DNA of 64,000 nucleotides. Source: Kushneria phosphatilytica. GTDB lineage: Bacteria; Pseudomonadota; Gammaproteobacteria; Pseudomonadales; Halomonadaceae. The notes beneath the pieces were generated by a model. That model searched no databases. It saw only the letters and a program-made list of their open reading frames with translations, and had not been told where the DNA came from. Each line of letters begins with the position of its first letter. The first letter of the stretch is position 1. Location: assembly GCF_008247605.1 (NCBI RefSeq), contig NZ_CP043420.1:3100001-3164000 (forward strand). The letters run 5' to 3'. The position numbers and the translations under genes are program-made. Positions 30,367 through 38,223 of this stretch are shown here, in pieces.

Positions 30367-30811
30367 CGACATGCAGCAGCTCGACGACTGGCTCGCACCG
30401 CTGATCGCTCGGCTCGATGCGCACGAACGCCGCCGCCTCGCCCGGGTGGTCGCCACTGACCTGCGCCGCGCCCAGCGCGAGCGCATCAAACGCCAGCAGA
30501 ACCCGGATGGCTCGGATTTCGCTCCGCGCAAAAGCCGCGACCGGCAGGGTGCGATTCGGCGCGGCGTCATGTTCAGCAAACTACGCACCGCCAAATACCT
30601 GCGCACCCGAACATCGCCCGACGGCGCGACAGTGGGATTTTTCGGCCGCGTGGCCAGCATCGCCCGCACACACCAGTACGGCCTGCGCGACCGCGTTACC
30701 GAGAATGGACCGCGAGTGAAATACGCCCAGCGTGAATTGCTGGGGTTTTCAGAGGCCGACCGCGAGCACGTCCGCGATCTGATCCTCGATCACCTCGGCG
30801 GCGCGCTGTAA
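30356..30811 (+). CDS. S: Tail completion protein (P2 gpS-like, virion morphogenesis)
   Basis: 151 aa. LDDWLAPLIARLDAHERRRLARVVATDLRRAQRERIKRQQNPDGSDFAPRK and the terminal LLGFSEADREHVRDLILDHL are typical of the phage virion morphogenesis family. It is the last gene of the O-to-S operon; its stop overlaps the next late-promoter site. Confidence 0.93.
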   Translation: MASDDMQQLDDWLAPLIARLDAHERRRLARVVATDLRRAQRERIKRQQNPDGSDFAPRKSRDRQGAIRRGVMFSKLRTAKYLRTRTSPDGATVGFFGRVASIARTHQYGLRDRVTENGPRVKYAQRELLGFSEADREHVRDLILDHLGGAL

Positions 30812-30829
30812 CGCCCGGTTCTACAACGC
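30807..30829 (+). promoter_or_regulatory. Late-promoter activator site 2 (upstream of gpV)
   Basis: TGTAA...GTTCTACAACGC with TGT-N13-ACA spacing, 90 bp before the gpV ATG. The copy is followed by nCAGCGCTCGCCAT, also seen after site 3. It lies where P2 has its V-operon late promoter. Confidence 0.78.
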
Positions 30830-30896
30830 ACAGCGCTCGCCATCGGTGCCAACGCTGCCGACGATAGCCCCATACCCATCAGCACCCGGTACGCCC

Positions 30897-31442
30897 ATGA
30901 ATCCTGTCGAGCTCGCCCGACTGCTGCACAACCTGATCCGCCTCGGCACCGTGGCCGAGATCGATCACGCTGCCGTGCGTGTGCGAGTGCAGTGCGGCGA
31001 CCTGCTGACCGACTGGCTGCCGTGGCAGGTCGACCGCGCCGGCGCGACCCGCAGCTGGAACCCGCCGACCGTTGGCGAGCAGGTCGTGCTGCTGGCCCCG
31101 GGCGGCGAGTTGCGTGCGGCTATAGTGCTGCCGTCGGTCAACTCCGACGCGTACCCCGTGCCTGTCCATGACCCGAACCTGACCCACTGGCTGATGCCCG
31201 ACGGCGCCGTGATCGAGTACGACCACAAGGCCCATCATCTGCGTGCTGATCTGCCCGGCTCGGCATCCGTCGCTGCGCCCAAGGGCGTGAAGATCACCGG
31301 CCCGGTCACCATCGACGGCACCCTCCACACCACCGGCAAAACGACCTGCGATGCCGACGTGGTCGCCTCGGGTATCAGCCTGGTCCACCACGTCACCACC
31401 GGCGTCGAGTCCGGTTCGAGCAAATCGGGGCCACCGGAATGA
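30897..31442 (+). CDS. V: Baseplate spike protein (P2 gpV-like)
   Basis: 181 aa. An N-terminal OB-fold (LLHNLIRLGTVAEIDHAAVRVRVQCGDLLTDWLPW) precedes a beta-helical spike ending in VHHVTTGVESGSSKSGPPE, the metal-tip region of gpV spikes. The ATG at 30897 is chosen over an upstream GTG. It begins the V-W-J-I-H-G operon. Confidence 0.93.
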   Translation: MNPVELARLLHNLIRLGTVAEIDHAAVRVRVQCGDLLTDWLPWQVDRAGATRSWNPPTVGEQVVLLAPGGELRAAIVLPSVNSDAYPVPVHDPNLTHWLMPDGAVIEYDHKAHHLRADLPGSASVAAPKGVKITGPVTIDGTLHTTGKTTCDADVVASGISLVHHVTTGVESGSSKSGPPE

Positions 31443-31789
31443 GCGGCATGAATCGCACCACCGGCACCGCCCTGACCGGCATCGACCATATCCGCCAAAG
31501 CGTGGCCGATATCCTGACGACTCCCATCGGCTCGCGCGTCATGCGTCGCGATTACGGCTCGCTGCTGCCCGAGCTGATCGACCAGCCCCTCAATGGCGCC
31601 ACGGCCCTGCGCGCCTATTCGGCGACCGTCGTCGCGCTGATGCGCTGGGAGCCCCGCATCCGCGTGCAGCAGATTCAGCGTCTGGTCAGCACTGACCGCC
31701 CCGGCCGGCTGACGCTGGTCATGACTGCCCGGCTGGTTGACTCCGGCGAGGATATCGATATGACGGTACCGCTCGGGGGTGCGCAGTGA
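31439..31789 (+). CDS. W: Baseplate wedge protein (P2 gpW-like, gp25 fold)
   Basis: 116 aa. GIDHIRQSVADILTTPIGSRVMRRDYGSLLPELIDQPLN is the gp25/gpW lysozyme-like fold core. The ATGA overlap with gpV sets the start, though a second ATG lies at 31448. Confidence 0.93.
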   Translation: MSGMNRTTGTALTGIDHIRQSVADILTTPIGSRVMRRDYGSLLPELIDQPLNGATALRAYSATVVALMRWEPRIRVQQIQRLVSTDRPGRLTLVMTARLVDSGEDIDMTVPLGGAQ

Positions 31790-32697
31790 GCAGCCCGATT
31801 GATCTCTCCCAGCTCCCGGCCCCGGCCATCGTCGAAACGCTCGACTATGAGTCGATCCTCGCCGAGCGCAAACAGCGGCTGGTTTCGCTCTACGATGCCG
31901 ACGAGCAGGCCGACATCGCCGCGAAACTCGAACTCGAATCCGAGCCGATCACCAAGCTGCTGGAAGAGAATGCCTATCGCGAGGTCGTACTACGTCAGCG
32001 CGTCAACGAGGCCGCCCGGGCGGTGATGCTGGCCTACGCCGGCGGCGATGATCTGACCCAGCTCGCGGCCAATTACAACGTCACCAAACTGACCGTCGAT
32101 CCCGGCGATCCGGATGCCGTGCCACCGGTACCGCCCACGCTGGAGAGCGATACCGATCTGCGCCTGCGTGCCCAGCGGGCGTTCGACGGCCTGAGCGTCG
32201 CGGGACCGCGGGCGGCCTACGTGTTTCATGCGCTCAGCGCCGATGGCCGGGTGGCCGACGCCACCGCGATCAGCCCCTCGCCCTGTGTCGCCATCGTCAC
32301 CGTGCTGGCACAGGCCGGTACCGGCGAGGCGAATGCCGAGCTGCTCGACATCGTCGAGAAAGCGCTCTCGGCGGAAGACATCCGCCCGGTCGGTGACCGG
32401 CTGACGGTGCAATCGGCCCGCATTGTCGATTACGCCATCGATGCCACGCTCTATCTCTACCCCGGCCCCGAGCAGGAGCCAATCATCGCCGCTGCGCAGG
32501 CCAAGGCTGAGACGTATGTTAGCGAGCAACGCCGGCTGGGACGCGATATTCGCCTCTCCGCGATCTATGCCGCGCTACACGTCGAGGGCGTGCAGCGTGT
32601 CGAGCTGACCAGCCCGAGTGACGATCTGGTGATCGACGAAACCCAGGCCTCGCACTGCACCGGTATTACCATCGCGAACGGTGGCACCGATGAGTAG
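31786..32697 (+). CDS. J: Baseplate assembly protein J (P2 gpJ-like)
   Basis: 303 aa. IDLSQLPAPAIVETLDYESILAERKQRLVSLYD and the SDTDLRLRAQRAFDGLSVAGPRAAYVFHALSADGRVADA segment identify gpJ. It has a GTG start at 31786 overlapping the gpW stop. Confidence 0.94.
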   Translation: MSSPIDLSQLPAPAIVETLDYESILAERKQRLVSLYDADEQADIAAKLELESEPITKLLEENAYREVVLRQRVNEAARAVMLAYAGGDDLTQLAANYNVTKLTVDPGDPDAVPPVPPTLESDTDLRLRAQRAFDGLSVAGPRAAYVFHALSADGRVADATAISPSPCVAIVTVLAQAGTGEANAELLDIVEKALSAEDIRPVGDRLTVQSARIVDYAIDATLYLYPGPEQEPIIAAAQAKAETYVSEQRRLGRDIRLSAIYAALHVEGVQRVELTSPSDDLVIDETQASHCTGITIANGGTDE

Positions 32698-33319
32698 CCC
32701 GATCCTGCCCCCGAACGCTACCGCGCTTGAGCGTGCCGCCGCCGAGGCGCTGGCCGAACTCGAACGCGTCCCGGTACCGCTGCGCACGCTCTGGAATCCC
32801 GACACCTGCCCGGCCCCGTTGCTGCCTTATCTCGCCTGGGCGTTTTCAGTCGACCGCTGGGATCCGACGTGGTCCGAGAGCGCGAAACGCAGCGTGGTGA
32901 AAGCCGCGTTCTACGTTCATCAGCACAAGGGCACGATCTCCGCGCTCAGGCGCGTGGTCGAGCCGCTCGGTTATCTGCTTGAGGTTGAAGAGTGGTGGCA
33001 GCAATCGCCCGAGGGTGAGCCCGGCACGTTCGCCCTGCGCATCGGCGTCACCGATACCGGCATCACCGAGGGTACCTATACCGAGATGACGCGGCTGGTC
33101 GAAGACGCCAAGCCGCTGACCCGGCATATCGTCGGACTCGACCTGCTCGGCGAGACGCGCGGCCCTTTCTACATCGGTACCGGCACCCAGGACGGTGACA
33201 TCACCACCGTCTACCCCTTCATCGCTCCCGAAACCGACTCGACCGGCACCACTTGGCTGGGCGCCGGCCTCGATCTCATCGACTCCACTACCGTTTACCC
33301 GCAGGAGAGCGCGGCATGA
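32690..33319 (+). CDS. I: Tail protein I (P2 gpI-like)
   Basis: 209 aa. LPPNATALERAAAEALAEL, WNPDTCPAPLLPYLAWAFSVDRWD and HKGTISALRRVVEPLGYL are the standard gpI motifs. The ATG at 32690 overlaps the gpJ end by 8 bp. Confidence 0.94.
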   Translation: MSSPILPPNATALERAAAEALAELERVPVPLRTLWNPDTCPAPLLPYLAWAFSVDRWDPTWSESAKRSVVKAAFYVHQHKGTISALRRVVEPLGYLLEVEEWWQQSPEGEPGTFALRIGVTDTGITEGTYTEMTRLVEDAKPLTRHIVGLDLLGETRGPFYIGTGTQDGDITTVYPFIAPETDSTGTTWLGAGLDLIDSTTVYPQESAA

Positions 33320-34506
33320 GCCAGTTCTATACCCTGCTCACCGACATCGGTCAGGCCAAACTGGCCAATGCCATGGCGGTGGGCGAACCCTTCTCGATCA
33401 GCGAACTCGCCGTCGGCGACGGGGGCGGCAGCGTCCCGGCCATCGATGCCAGCGCCACGGCACTGGTTAACGAGGTGCGCCGGGCGCAGGTCAATCGCGT
33501 CGAGACCGACGCCGACAATCCCAACTGGCTGGTTGTCGAACAGGTGCTCCCGCCGAGTGTGGGCGGCTGGTATATCCGCGAGGTTGGCGTATTCGATGAA
33601 GATGGCGATCTGATCGCCATCGGCAACTATCCCGAGACCTACAAGCCCCAGCTCAGCGAGGGCAGTTCACGCACCCAGACGGTGCGATTCGTGATGATGG
33701 TCTCGGACACCAGCGCCGTGACCCTCAAGGTCGATCCCGGCGTGGTACTGGCCACGCGAGAGTATGTCGATGACTCAATCAGGGACCACGCAGAGAGCCG
33801 CAATCATCCGGAGGCCACGACCACTGCGCTGGGTTTCGTCGAGCTGGCCAATGGCACCGAAGCGAAGAATCGGTCGGATAAAAAGCGGGTGCTGACGCCG
33901 GATACTGGCGGCCAGATGCTTGCCGGACACGAGAAAGCCACGGAGGCACACAAGGCAGATCAGATCGGGCTCACGTCAACGCTATCTGTGTTCGGCAGCG
34001 CTGTCACCACTGTGCACGGTGTTCTGGCTGCATTGGGCAATTCATCCAAGGCCGGTATCGCAACTCAGCAGGAGGTCAACGACGGCAGCGGGGATAATGT
34101 CGTGACTGCATCAAAGCTCGGCGCCTGGGCGCGACTCGGATTCGAGTCGTCATTCGGTGAGACCGGCTATCTGGCACTGCCGACATGGCTGGGCGGTTTC
34201 ATTTTTCAGTGGGGGCAGGTCAGCTTATCAGGACCTACCAGCGATGGTTCGGCGAATTCAGAGTATGACCACAAACACACTTATACATCATGGTCGATCA
34301 ACTGGCCGATTTCTTTTCCAAAGGCTTGTTATTTTGGTCTACCCATTCCCCGGGATATAACTGACGGCCCGTCAGAAGGCGCTGAGCTGGTCGGGACGGT
34401 TGCAGAACTTGGCAAGACCGCGATGTCAGGCAAATCGGTACGTGTATCAGGAACCAATCAAGGGACAGAGCACTACATGCTGACGTATTTCGGAGTCGGG
34501 AGATAA
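33316..34506 (+). CDS. H: Tail fibre protein (P2 gpH-like)
   Basis: 396 aa. The N-terminal domain (FYTLLTDIGQAKLANAMAVGEPFSISELAVGDGGG) is the conserved P2 tail-collar/DUF3751 module that docks to the baseplate. The distal part (from about residue 170) is variable, ends in a compact GFIFQWGQVSLSG receptor-binding-type domain, and has lower GC than the conserved part. That fits modular exchange of host range. The ATGA overlap with gpI fixes the start. Confidence 0.92.
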   Translation: MSQFYTLLTDIGQAKLANAMAVGEPFSISELAVGDGGGSVPAIDASATALVNEVRRAQVNRVETDADNPNWLVVEQVLPPSVGGWYIREVGVFDEDGDLIAIGNYPETYKPQLSEGSSRTQTVRFVMMVSDTSAVTLKVDPGVVLATREYVDDSIRDHAESRNHPEATTTALGFVELANGTEAKNRSDKKRVLTPDTGGQMLAGHEKATEAHKADQIGLTSTLSVFGSAVTTVHGVLAALGNSSKAGIATQQEVNDGSGDNVVTASKLGAWARLGFESSFGETGYLALPTWLGGFIFQWGQVSLSGPTSDGSANSEYDHKHTYTSWSINWPISFPKACYFGLPIPRDITDGPSEGAELVGTVAELGKTAMSGKSVRVSGTNQGTEHYMLTYFGVGR

Positions 34507-34508
34507 CC

Positions 34509-35123
34509 ATGCCGCACCGTTTCAGCCCCTCGGAAAAAGCCTTTTACTCGGTCGCGCTCGAAGCACGTTATCGCGCGGAAAAGTCATGGCCGAATGATCT
34601 AGTTGACGTGACCGACGCCCAGTATCGCGAATACGCATTGAGTAGCCCGCCGGTCGGCAAGATGCTCTCAGCCGATGCTGCTGGCACCCCGACATGGATC
34701 GACGTGCCACCACCTGAGCCCGAGCCCGCCGAAACCCGCCGCGCCCGCGCCATCGCTCGCATCGACCGCGCTGCCGATCAGGCCCGCGCCGCTGACCGCT
34801 CGATCGGTCAGTATCTCGATGCCGAATACCGCGTGGTAAACGACGCGCTTGCCGAATGGCGCGCTCGGGAGTCCGATGATGCGCCGGTACCACCGGCCAT
34901 CGAGGCATGGGCCGATGCCGAGGGCATCAGTGCTATTGAGGCTGCCGAGCAGATTGCCGAAGCCGCCGGCCGTGCTGAAGATCTGCTGCTGGCTGTCCGG
35001 CACGTTCGGCTGGCCGGGAAGGGAGCTATCAGAGATGCCGGCGATGATGCCGATTTCGACGCACTCGTGCAGACGTATATCGAGCAGTTTGAGCAGATCG
35101 AAGCGTCCGTGCCCGGGGCTTGA
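34509..35123 (+). CDS. G: Tail fibre assembly protein (P2 gpG position)
   Basis: 204 aa, directly behind the fibre gene. MPHRFSPSEKAFYSVALEARY and a central TPTWIDVPPPEPE linker followed by an Ala/Arg-rich helical tail resemble tail-fibre assembly chaperones. The assignment rests partly on position. Confidence 0.82.
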   Translation: MPHRFSPSEKAFYSVALEARYRAEKSWPNDLVDVTDAQYREYALSSPPVGKMLSADAAGTPTWIDVPPPEPEPAETRRARAIARIDRAADQARAADRSIGQYLDAEYRVVNDALAEWRARESDDAPVPPAIEAWADAEGISAIEAAEQIAEAAGRAEDLLLAVRHVRLAGKGAIRDAGDDADFDALVQTYIEQFEQIEASVPGA

Positions 35124-35186
35124 CGTTGCCAAAAACCAAGTCGTGATGGCCTTCTGGCCACTCCTGCAGCCACTCGAGTAGCCACG

Positions 35187-35354
35187 ATGTACGAAGACCA
35201 AACGATAAACAGCCTCATCCGGGACATGAATCTTGAAGACAATACTTCCCGGGGAGGTGAATCAAGAGCGCTGTTGCAAACAATCATAAGCAGTCGTCGA
35301 GATGAATTAACCGATGAGCAGATTCGCAACATTGAGAAAGCACTCGAAAGCTAG
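35187..35354 (+). CDS. Small hypothetical protein, 55 aa
   Basis: An ATG at 35187 opens a 55-residue frame starting MYEDQTINSLIRDMNLED and ending ELTDEQIRNIEKALES. The composition is helix-forming and plausible for a real protein. It lies just before a terminator hairpin. The ribosome binding site is weak, and I do not recognise a family. Confidence 0.5.
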   Translation: MYEDQTINSLIRDMNLEDNTSRGGESRALLQTIISSRRDELTDEQIRNIEKALES

Positions 35355-35359
35355 TCGCT

Positions 35360-35385
35360 AAAGCCCGCCAATCGGCGGGCTTTAT
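35360..35385. terminator. Bidirectional terminator after the fibre operon
   Basis: AAAGCCCGCC pairs with GGCGGGCTTT around AATC, with A/T flanks on both sides. It separates the rightward fibre genes from the convergent YegP-like gene. Confidence 0.88.
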
Positions 35386-35388
35386 TAC

Positions 35389-35718
35389 TCAAGTCTTATC
35401 GCGAATATCCTTGGTAGGACCGTTTGTCTTACATGAAGCAATCCCATTCTCACGCGCTTGAGTCGAAGAATACATTTCACTCGTGCCAATCACCTGACCA
35501 TTACGAGCCTTCAGATTGAAATACGGGCTCCCGTCTCTAGCGGTGAGTCGATCATATCGATCATCGTGAGGGCTATTTTCTTGGCATGATCCGATGCCAT
35601 TGAGAGCTCCGGCCCTCGACTCGTAAGTTTCGCTGCTCAAAATAACTTGGTTATTGTCGGCCTTGAGATTGAAGTGGTAGTGGCCACCTCGTCGTGTTAA
35701 CTCGTAATAACCTGCCAT
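35389..35718 (-). CDS. YegP-family (DUF1508) protein, prophage cargo
   Basis: 109 aa made of two about 48-residue DUF1508 repeats: YHFNLKADNNQVILSSETY and PYFNLKARNGQVIGTSEMY, each followed by an NGI segment. This matches the YegP family of E. coli in length and layout; its function is unknown. It has its own minus-strand orientation between the fibre and sheath operons, the slot where P2 carries the Z/fun cargo gene. It is AT-richer than the flanking late genes. Confidence 0.85.
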   Translation of the reverse strand: MAGYYELTRRGGHYHFNLKADNNQVILSSETYESRAGALNGIGSCQENSPHDDRYDRLTARDGSPYFNLKARNGQVIGTSEMYSSTQARENGIASCKTNGPTKDIRDKT

Positions 35719-35834
35719 GGTTTCTTCCTGTTAATTCATCTGAGTTAGAGAGAGCGTCCCTTTCGGGCATTAAAGCTTGAACACTCTTCAAGAAGTAACG
35801 AATATATTTACACTTCGCAACATAAAGCAAATAA

Positions 35835-35857
35835 TGTAAACCAAAGTTCTACAACGC
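35835..35857 (+). promoter_or_regulatory. Late-promoter activator site 3 (upstream of gpFI)
   Basis: TGTAA...GTTCTACAACGC, TGT-N13-ACA, 106 bp before the sheath gene. The downstream nCAGCGCTCGCCAT also matches site 2. It corresponds to the P2 F-operon late promoter. Confidence 0.78.
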
Positions 35858-35940
35858 CCAGCGCTCGCCATGCCCTACGCCCCGCCACACCATGAAGCCC
35901 TGACACCGATTCTGCCCCGTTTCCCTGATCAGGACTCACC

Positions 35941-37134
35941 ATGGCACTCTCGCAATATCATCACGGTGTGCGCGTTGAAGAGATCAACGAAGGCACCCGC
36001 ACCATTCGCACCATCGCCACCGCGATCATCGGCATCGTCGCGACCGCATCGGACGCCGACGCGTCGACATTCCCCCTCAACCAGCCCGCGCTGATCACCA
36101 ATGTCTCGACGGCCATCGGCCAGGCCGGCACCCAGGGCACCCTGCGTCGCACGCTGGATGCCATCGGCGATCAGTGCTCGCCGGTCATCGTCGTGGTCCG
36201 CGTCGAAGAAGGCATCGATGCCGACGAAACCACCTCGAACGTCATCGGCACCACCACCGAGCTGGGTCAGCGTACCGGCCTGCAGGCGCTGCTGACGGCG
36301 AAGCAGAAAATCGGCGTGACGCCGCGCATCCTCGGCGTGCCCGAGCTCGATACCCAGCCGGTCGCCACCGAGCTGGTCAGCATCGCGCAGAAATTGAGGG
36401 CATTCGCCTATGTCCACGCAGATGGCGCCGAGGCCATCACCGACGCTACCGCCTACCGCGACAATTTCGGCGCCCGCGAACTGATGGTGATCTGGCCCGG
36501 GTTTCTCGCGTTCGACACTGCCGACTCGACGACCAAGGCCGTCAGCAGCGTGGCCCGGGCGCTCGGCCTGCGCGCCAAACTCGACAAGACCACCGGCTGG
36601 CACAAGACGCTTTCCAACGTCACAGTTAACGGCGTCACCGGCATCAGCCGGGATGTGTTCTGGGATCTGCAAAGCCCGGACACCGATGCCGGCATCCTCA
36701 ACGCCGCCGACGTCACCACGCTGATCAATCAGAGCGGCTACCGCTTCTGGGGCTCGCGCACCTGCGCCGGGCCGGAATCGCTGTTCCCGTTCGAGAACTA
36801 CACCCGCACCGCGCAGATTCTCGCGGACACGATTGCCGAGGCGCATCTCTGGGCTGTCGACAAACCGCTTCATGCTTCGCTCGCGAAGGACATCATCGAA
36901 GGCGTCAACGCCAAGTTCGCAGAATTGCGCGCCTTGGGCCTGATCATCGACGGCACCGCCTGGCTGAACACCGAGCTCAACACCGCGACCAGCCTCAAGG
37001 CCGGCAAACTGCGCATCGATTACGACTACACCCCGGTACCGCCGCTGGAAGATCTGGGATTTCAGCAGCGCATCACCGATACCTACCTCGCTGATTTCGC
37101 CGAGCGCGTCGGCGGCAACACGGCTTCGAGCTGA
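35941..37134 (+). CDS. FI: Tail sheath protein (P2 gpFI-like)
   Basis: 397 aa contractile sheath subunit. YHHGVRVEEINEGTRTIRTIATAIIGIVATA at the start, GARELMVIWPGFLAF in the middle and IDYDYTPVPPLEDLGFQQRITDTYLADF at the end are diagnostic. It is the first gene of the FI-to-D operon. Confidence 0.96.
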   Translation: MALSQYHHGVRVEEINEGTRTIRTIATAIIGIVATASDADASTFPLNQPALITNVSTAIGQAGTQGTLRRTLDAIGDQCSPVIVVVRVEEGIDADETTSNVIGTTTELGQRTGLQALLTAKQKIGVTPRILGVPELDTQPVATELVSIAQKLRAFAYVHADGAEAITDATAYRDNFGARELMVIWPGFLAFDTADSTTKAVSSVARALGLRAKLDKTTGWHKTLSNVTVNGVTGISRDVFWDLQSPDTDAGILNAADVTTLINQSGYRFWGSRTCAGPESLFPFENYTRTAQILADTIAEAHLWAVDKPLHASLAKDIIEGVNAKFAELRALGLIIDGTAWLNTELNTATSLKAGKLRIDYDYTPVPPLEDLGFQQRITDTYLADFAERVGGNTASS

Positions 37135-37151
37135 GCAGGAGACCCTGAGCA

Positions 37152-37664
37152 ATGGCACTCCCGAAGAAACTGAAAGACCTCAACCTGTTCGGCAATGGCG
37201 ACAGCTATCAGGGGCAGGTGCAGTCCGTCACCCTGCCGACCCTCTCGCGCAACGTTGAGGAATGGCGCGGGGGTGGGATGGATGGTCCGGTCGGCATCGA
37301 CATGGGTATGGATGGGCTCATCACCTGTCAGTGGACCGTTGGCGGCCTGATCGAGTCGATTTTCGACAATTTCGGTACCAGCCGCATCGACGCCGACATC
37401 CTGCGTATGACAGGCAGCTATGAACGCGACGATGTCGACGAAGTCACCGCCGTCGAAGTGGTGATGCGTGGCCGGCACACCGAGATCGACATGGGCGACG
37501 CGCAAAGCGGCGAGAACACCGAGCACCAGATCACCAGCACGCTCAGCTACTACCGCCTCGACATCGACGGCTCGACCAAGATCGAGATCGATCTGCCGAA
37601 CTACGTGTTCAAGGTCAACGGCGAAGATCGGTTGGCTGCCCGCCGGCGAGCGCTGGGCATCTGA
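37152..37664 (+). CDS. FII: Major tail tube protein (P2 gpFII-like)
   Basis: 170 aa. MALPKKLKDLNLFGNGDSYQGQVQSVTLPTL, EEWRGGGMDGPVGIDMGMDGL and YYRLDIDGSTKIEIDLPNYVFKVNGEDRL are typical of gpFII. Confidence 0.95.
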   Translation: MALPKKLKDLNLFGNGDSYQGQVQSVTLPTLSRNVEEWRGGGMDGPVGIDMGMDGLITCQWTVGGLIESIFDNFGTSRIDADILRMTGSYERDDVDEVTAVEVVMRGRHTEIDMGDAQSGENTEHQITSTLSYYRLDIDGSTKIEIDLPNYVFKVNGEDRLAARRRALGI

Positions 37665-37714
37665 TCGCGAACCACTGACACTCCGAACCTGAATCAGCAC
37701 TGGAGAACAGCACC

Positions 37715-38029
37715 ATGGCCCAGGCCAAAGAAAACACTACCGCACACGTCAGCGAGCCGATCGAGCTCGACACGCCCATCCAGCGCGGCGATACGACCAT
37801 CGAGCAGATCACCCTGCGCAAGCCGGCCAGTGGCGAGCTGCGCGGCGTCAATCTCGCCGACGTGCTGCAGATGCAGACCGACGCGCTGATCAAGCTGATC
37901 CCGCGCCTCTCGAACCCGTCGCTCACCGAGCACGAGGTGCGCCAGATGGACCCCGCCGATCTGGTCCAGTGCGGTGGAGAAATCGCCGGTTTTTTGCTGA
38001 CGAAGCGGGCACGGGGCGAAGCCGCATAA
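37715..38029 (+). CDS. E: Tail assembly chaperone (P2 gpE-like)
   Basis: 104 aa. IELDTPIQRGDTTIEQITLRKPASGELRGVNL and MDPADLVQCGGEIAGFLLTK match gpE. The 3' part holds the slippery heptamer TTTTTTG (37990-37996) in register T-TTT-TTG, so a fraction of ribosomes shift to make gpE+E'. Confidence 0.93.
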   Translation: MAQAKENTTAHVSEPIELDTPIQRGDTTIEQITLRKPASGELRGVNLADVLQMQTDALIKLIPRLSNPSLTEHEVRQMDPADLVQCGGEIAGFLLTKRARGEAA

Positions 38030-38223
38030 ACCTCCCCGGCAACGTCGAGGACGCGATGGCCGATCTGGCCATCGTGTTTCACTGGACGCCCGCCGACTGC
38101 GCGGAATTCACCCTGCGCGAACTGATGGAATGGCGCGAGCGCGCCCGCAAACGCAGCAATCCTGACGAGGGCAATCGTGGCCAATCCGCTAAAGCTTCAG
38201 GTCGTTCTCGACGCCATCGATAA
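37715..38223 (+). CDS. Tail chaperone frameshift product gpE+E'
   Basis: A -1 shift at TTTTTTG (37990-37996) joins the first 94 codons of gpE to 75 codons in the -1 frame (from 37996), giving about 169 aa. The E' part contains LPGNVEDAMADLAIVFHWTPADCAEFTLRELMEWRERA, the expected P2 E' sequence, which has no start site of its own. The same T6G signal is known in P2. The product overlaps the tape measure start. Confidence 0.88.

Noticed and set aside
35929..37158. A 409-codon frame antisense to the tail sheath gene
   Set aside because: It mirrors the GC-rich codon pattern of gpFI and contains no recognisable domain.
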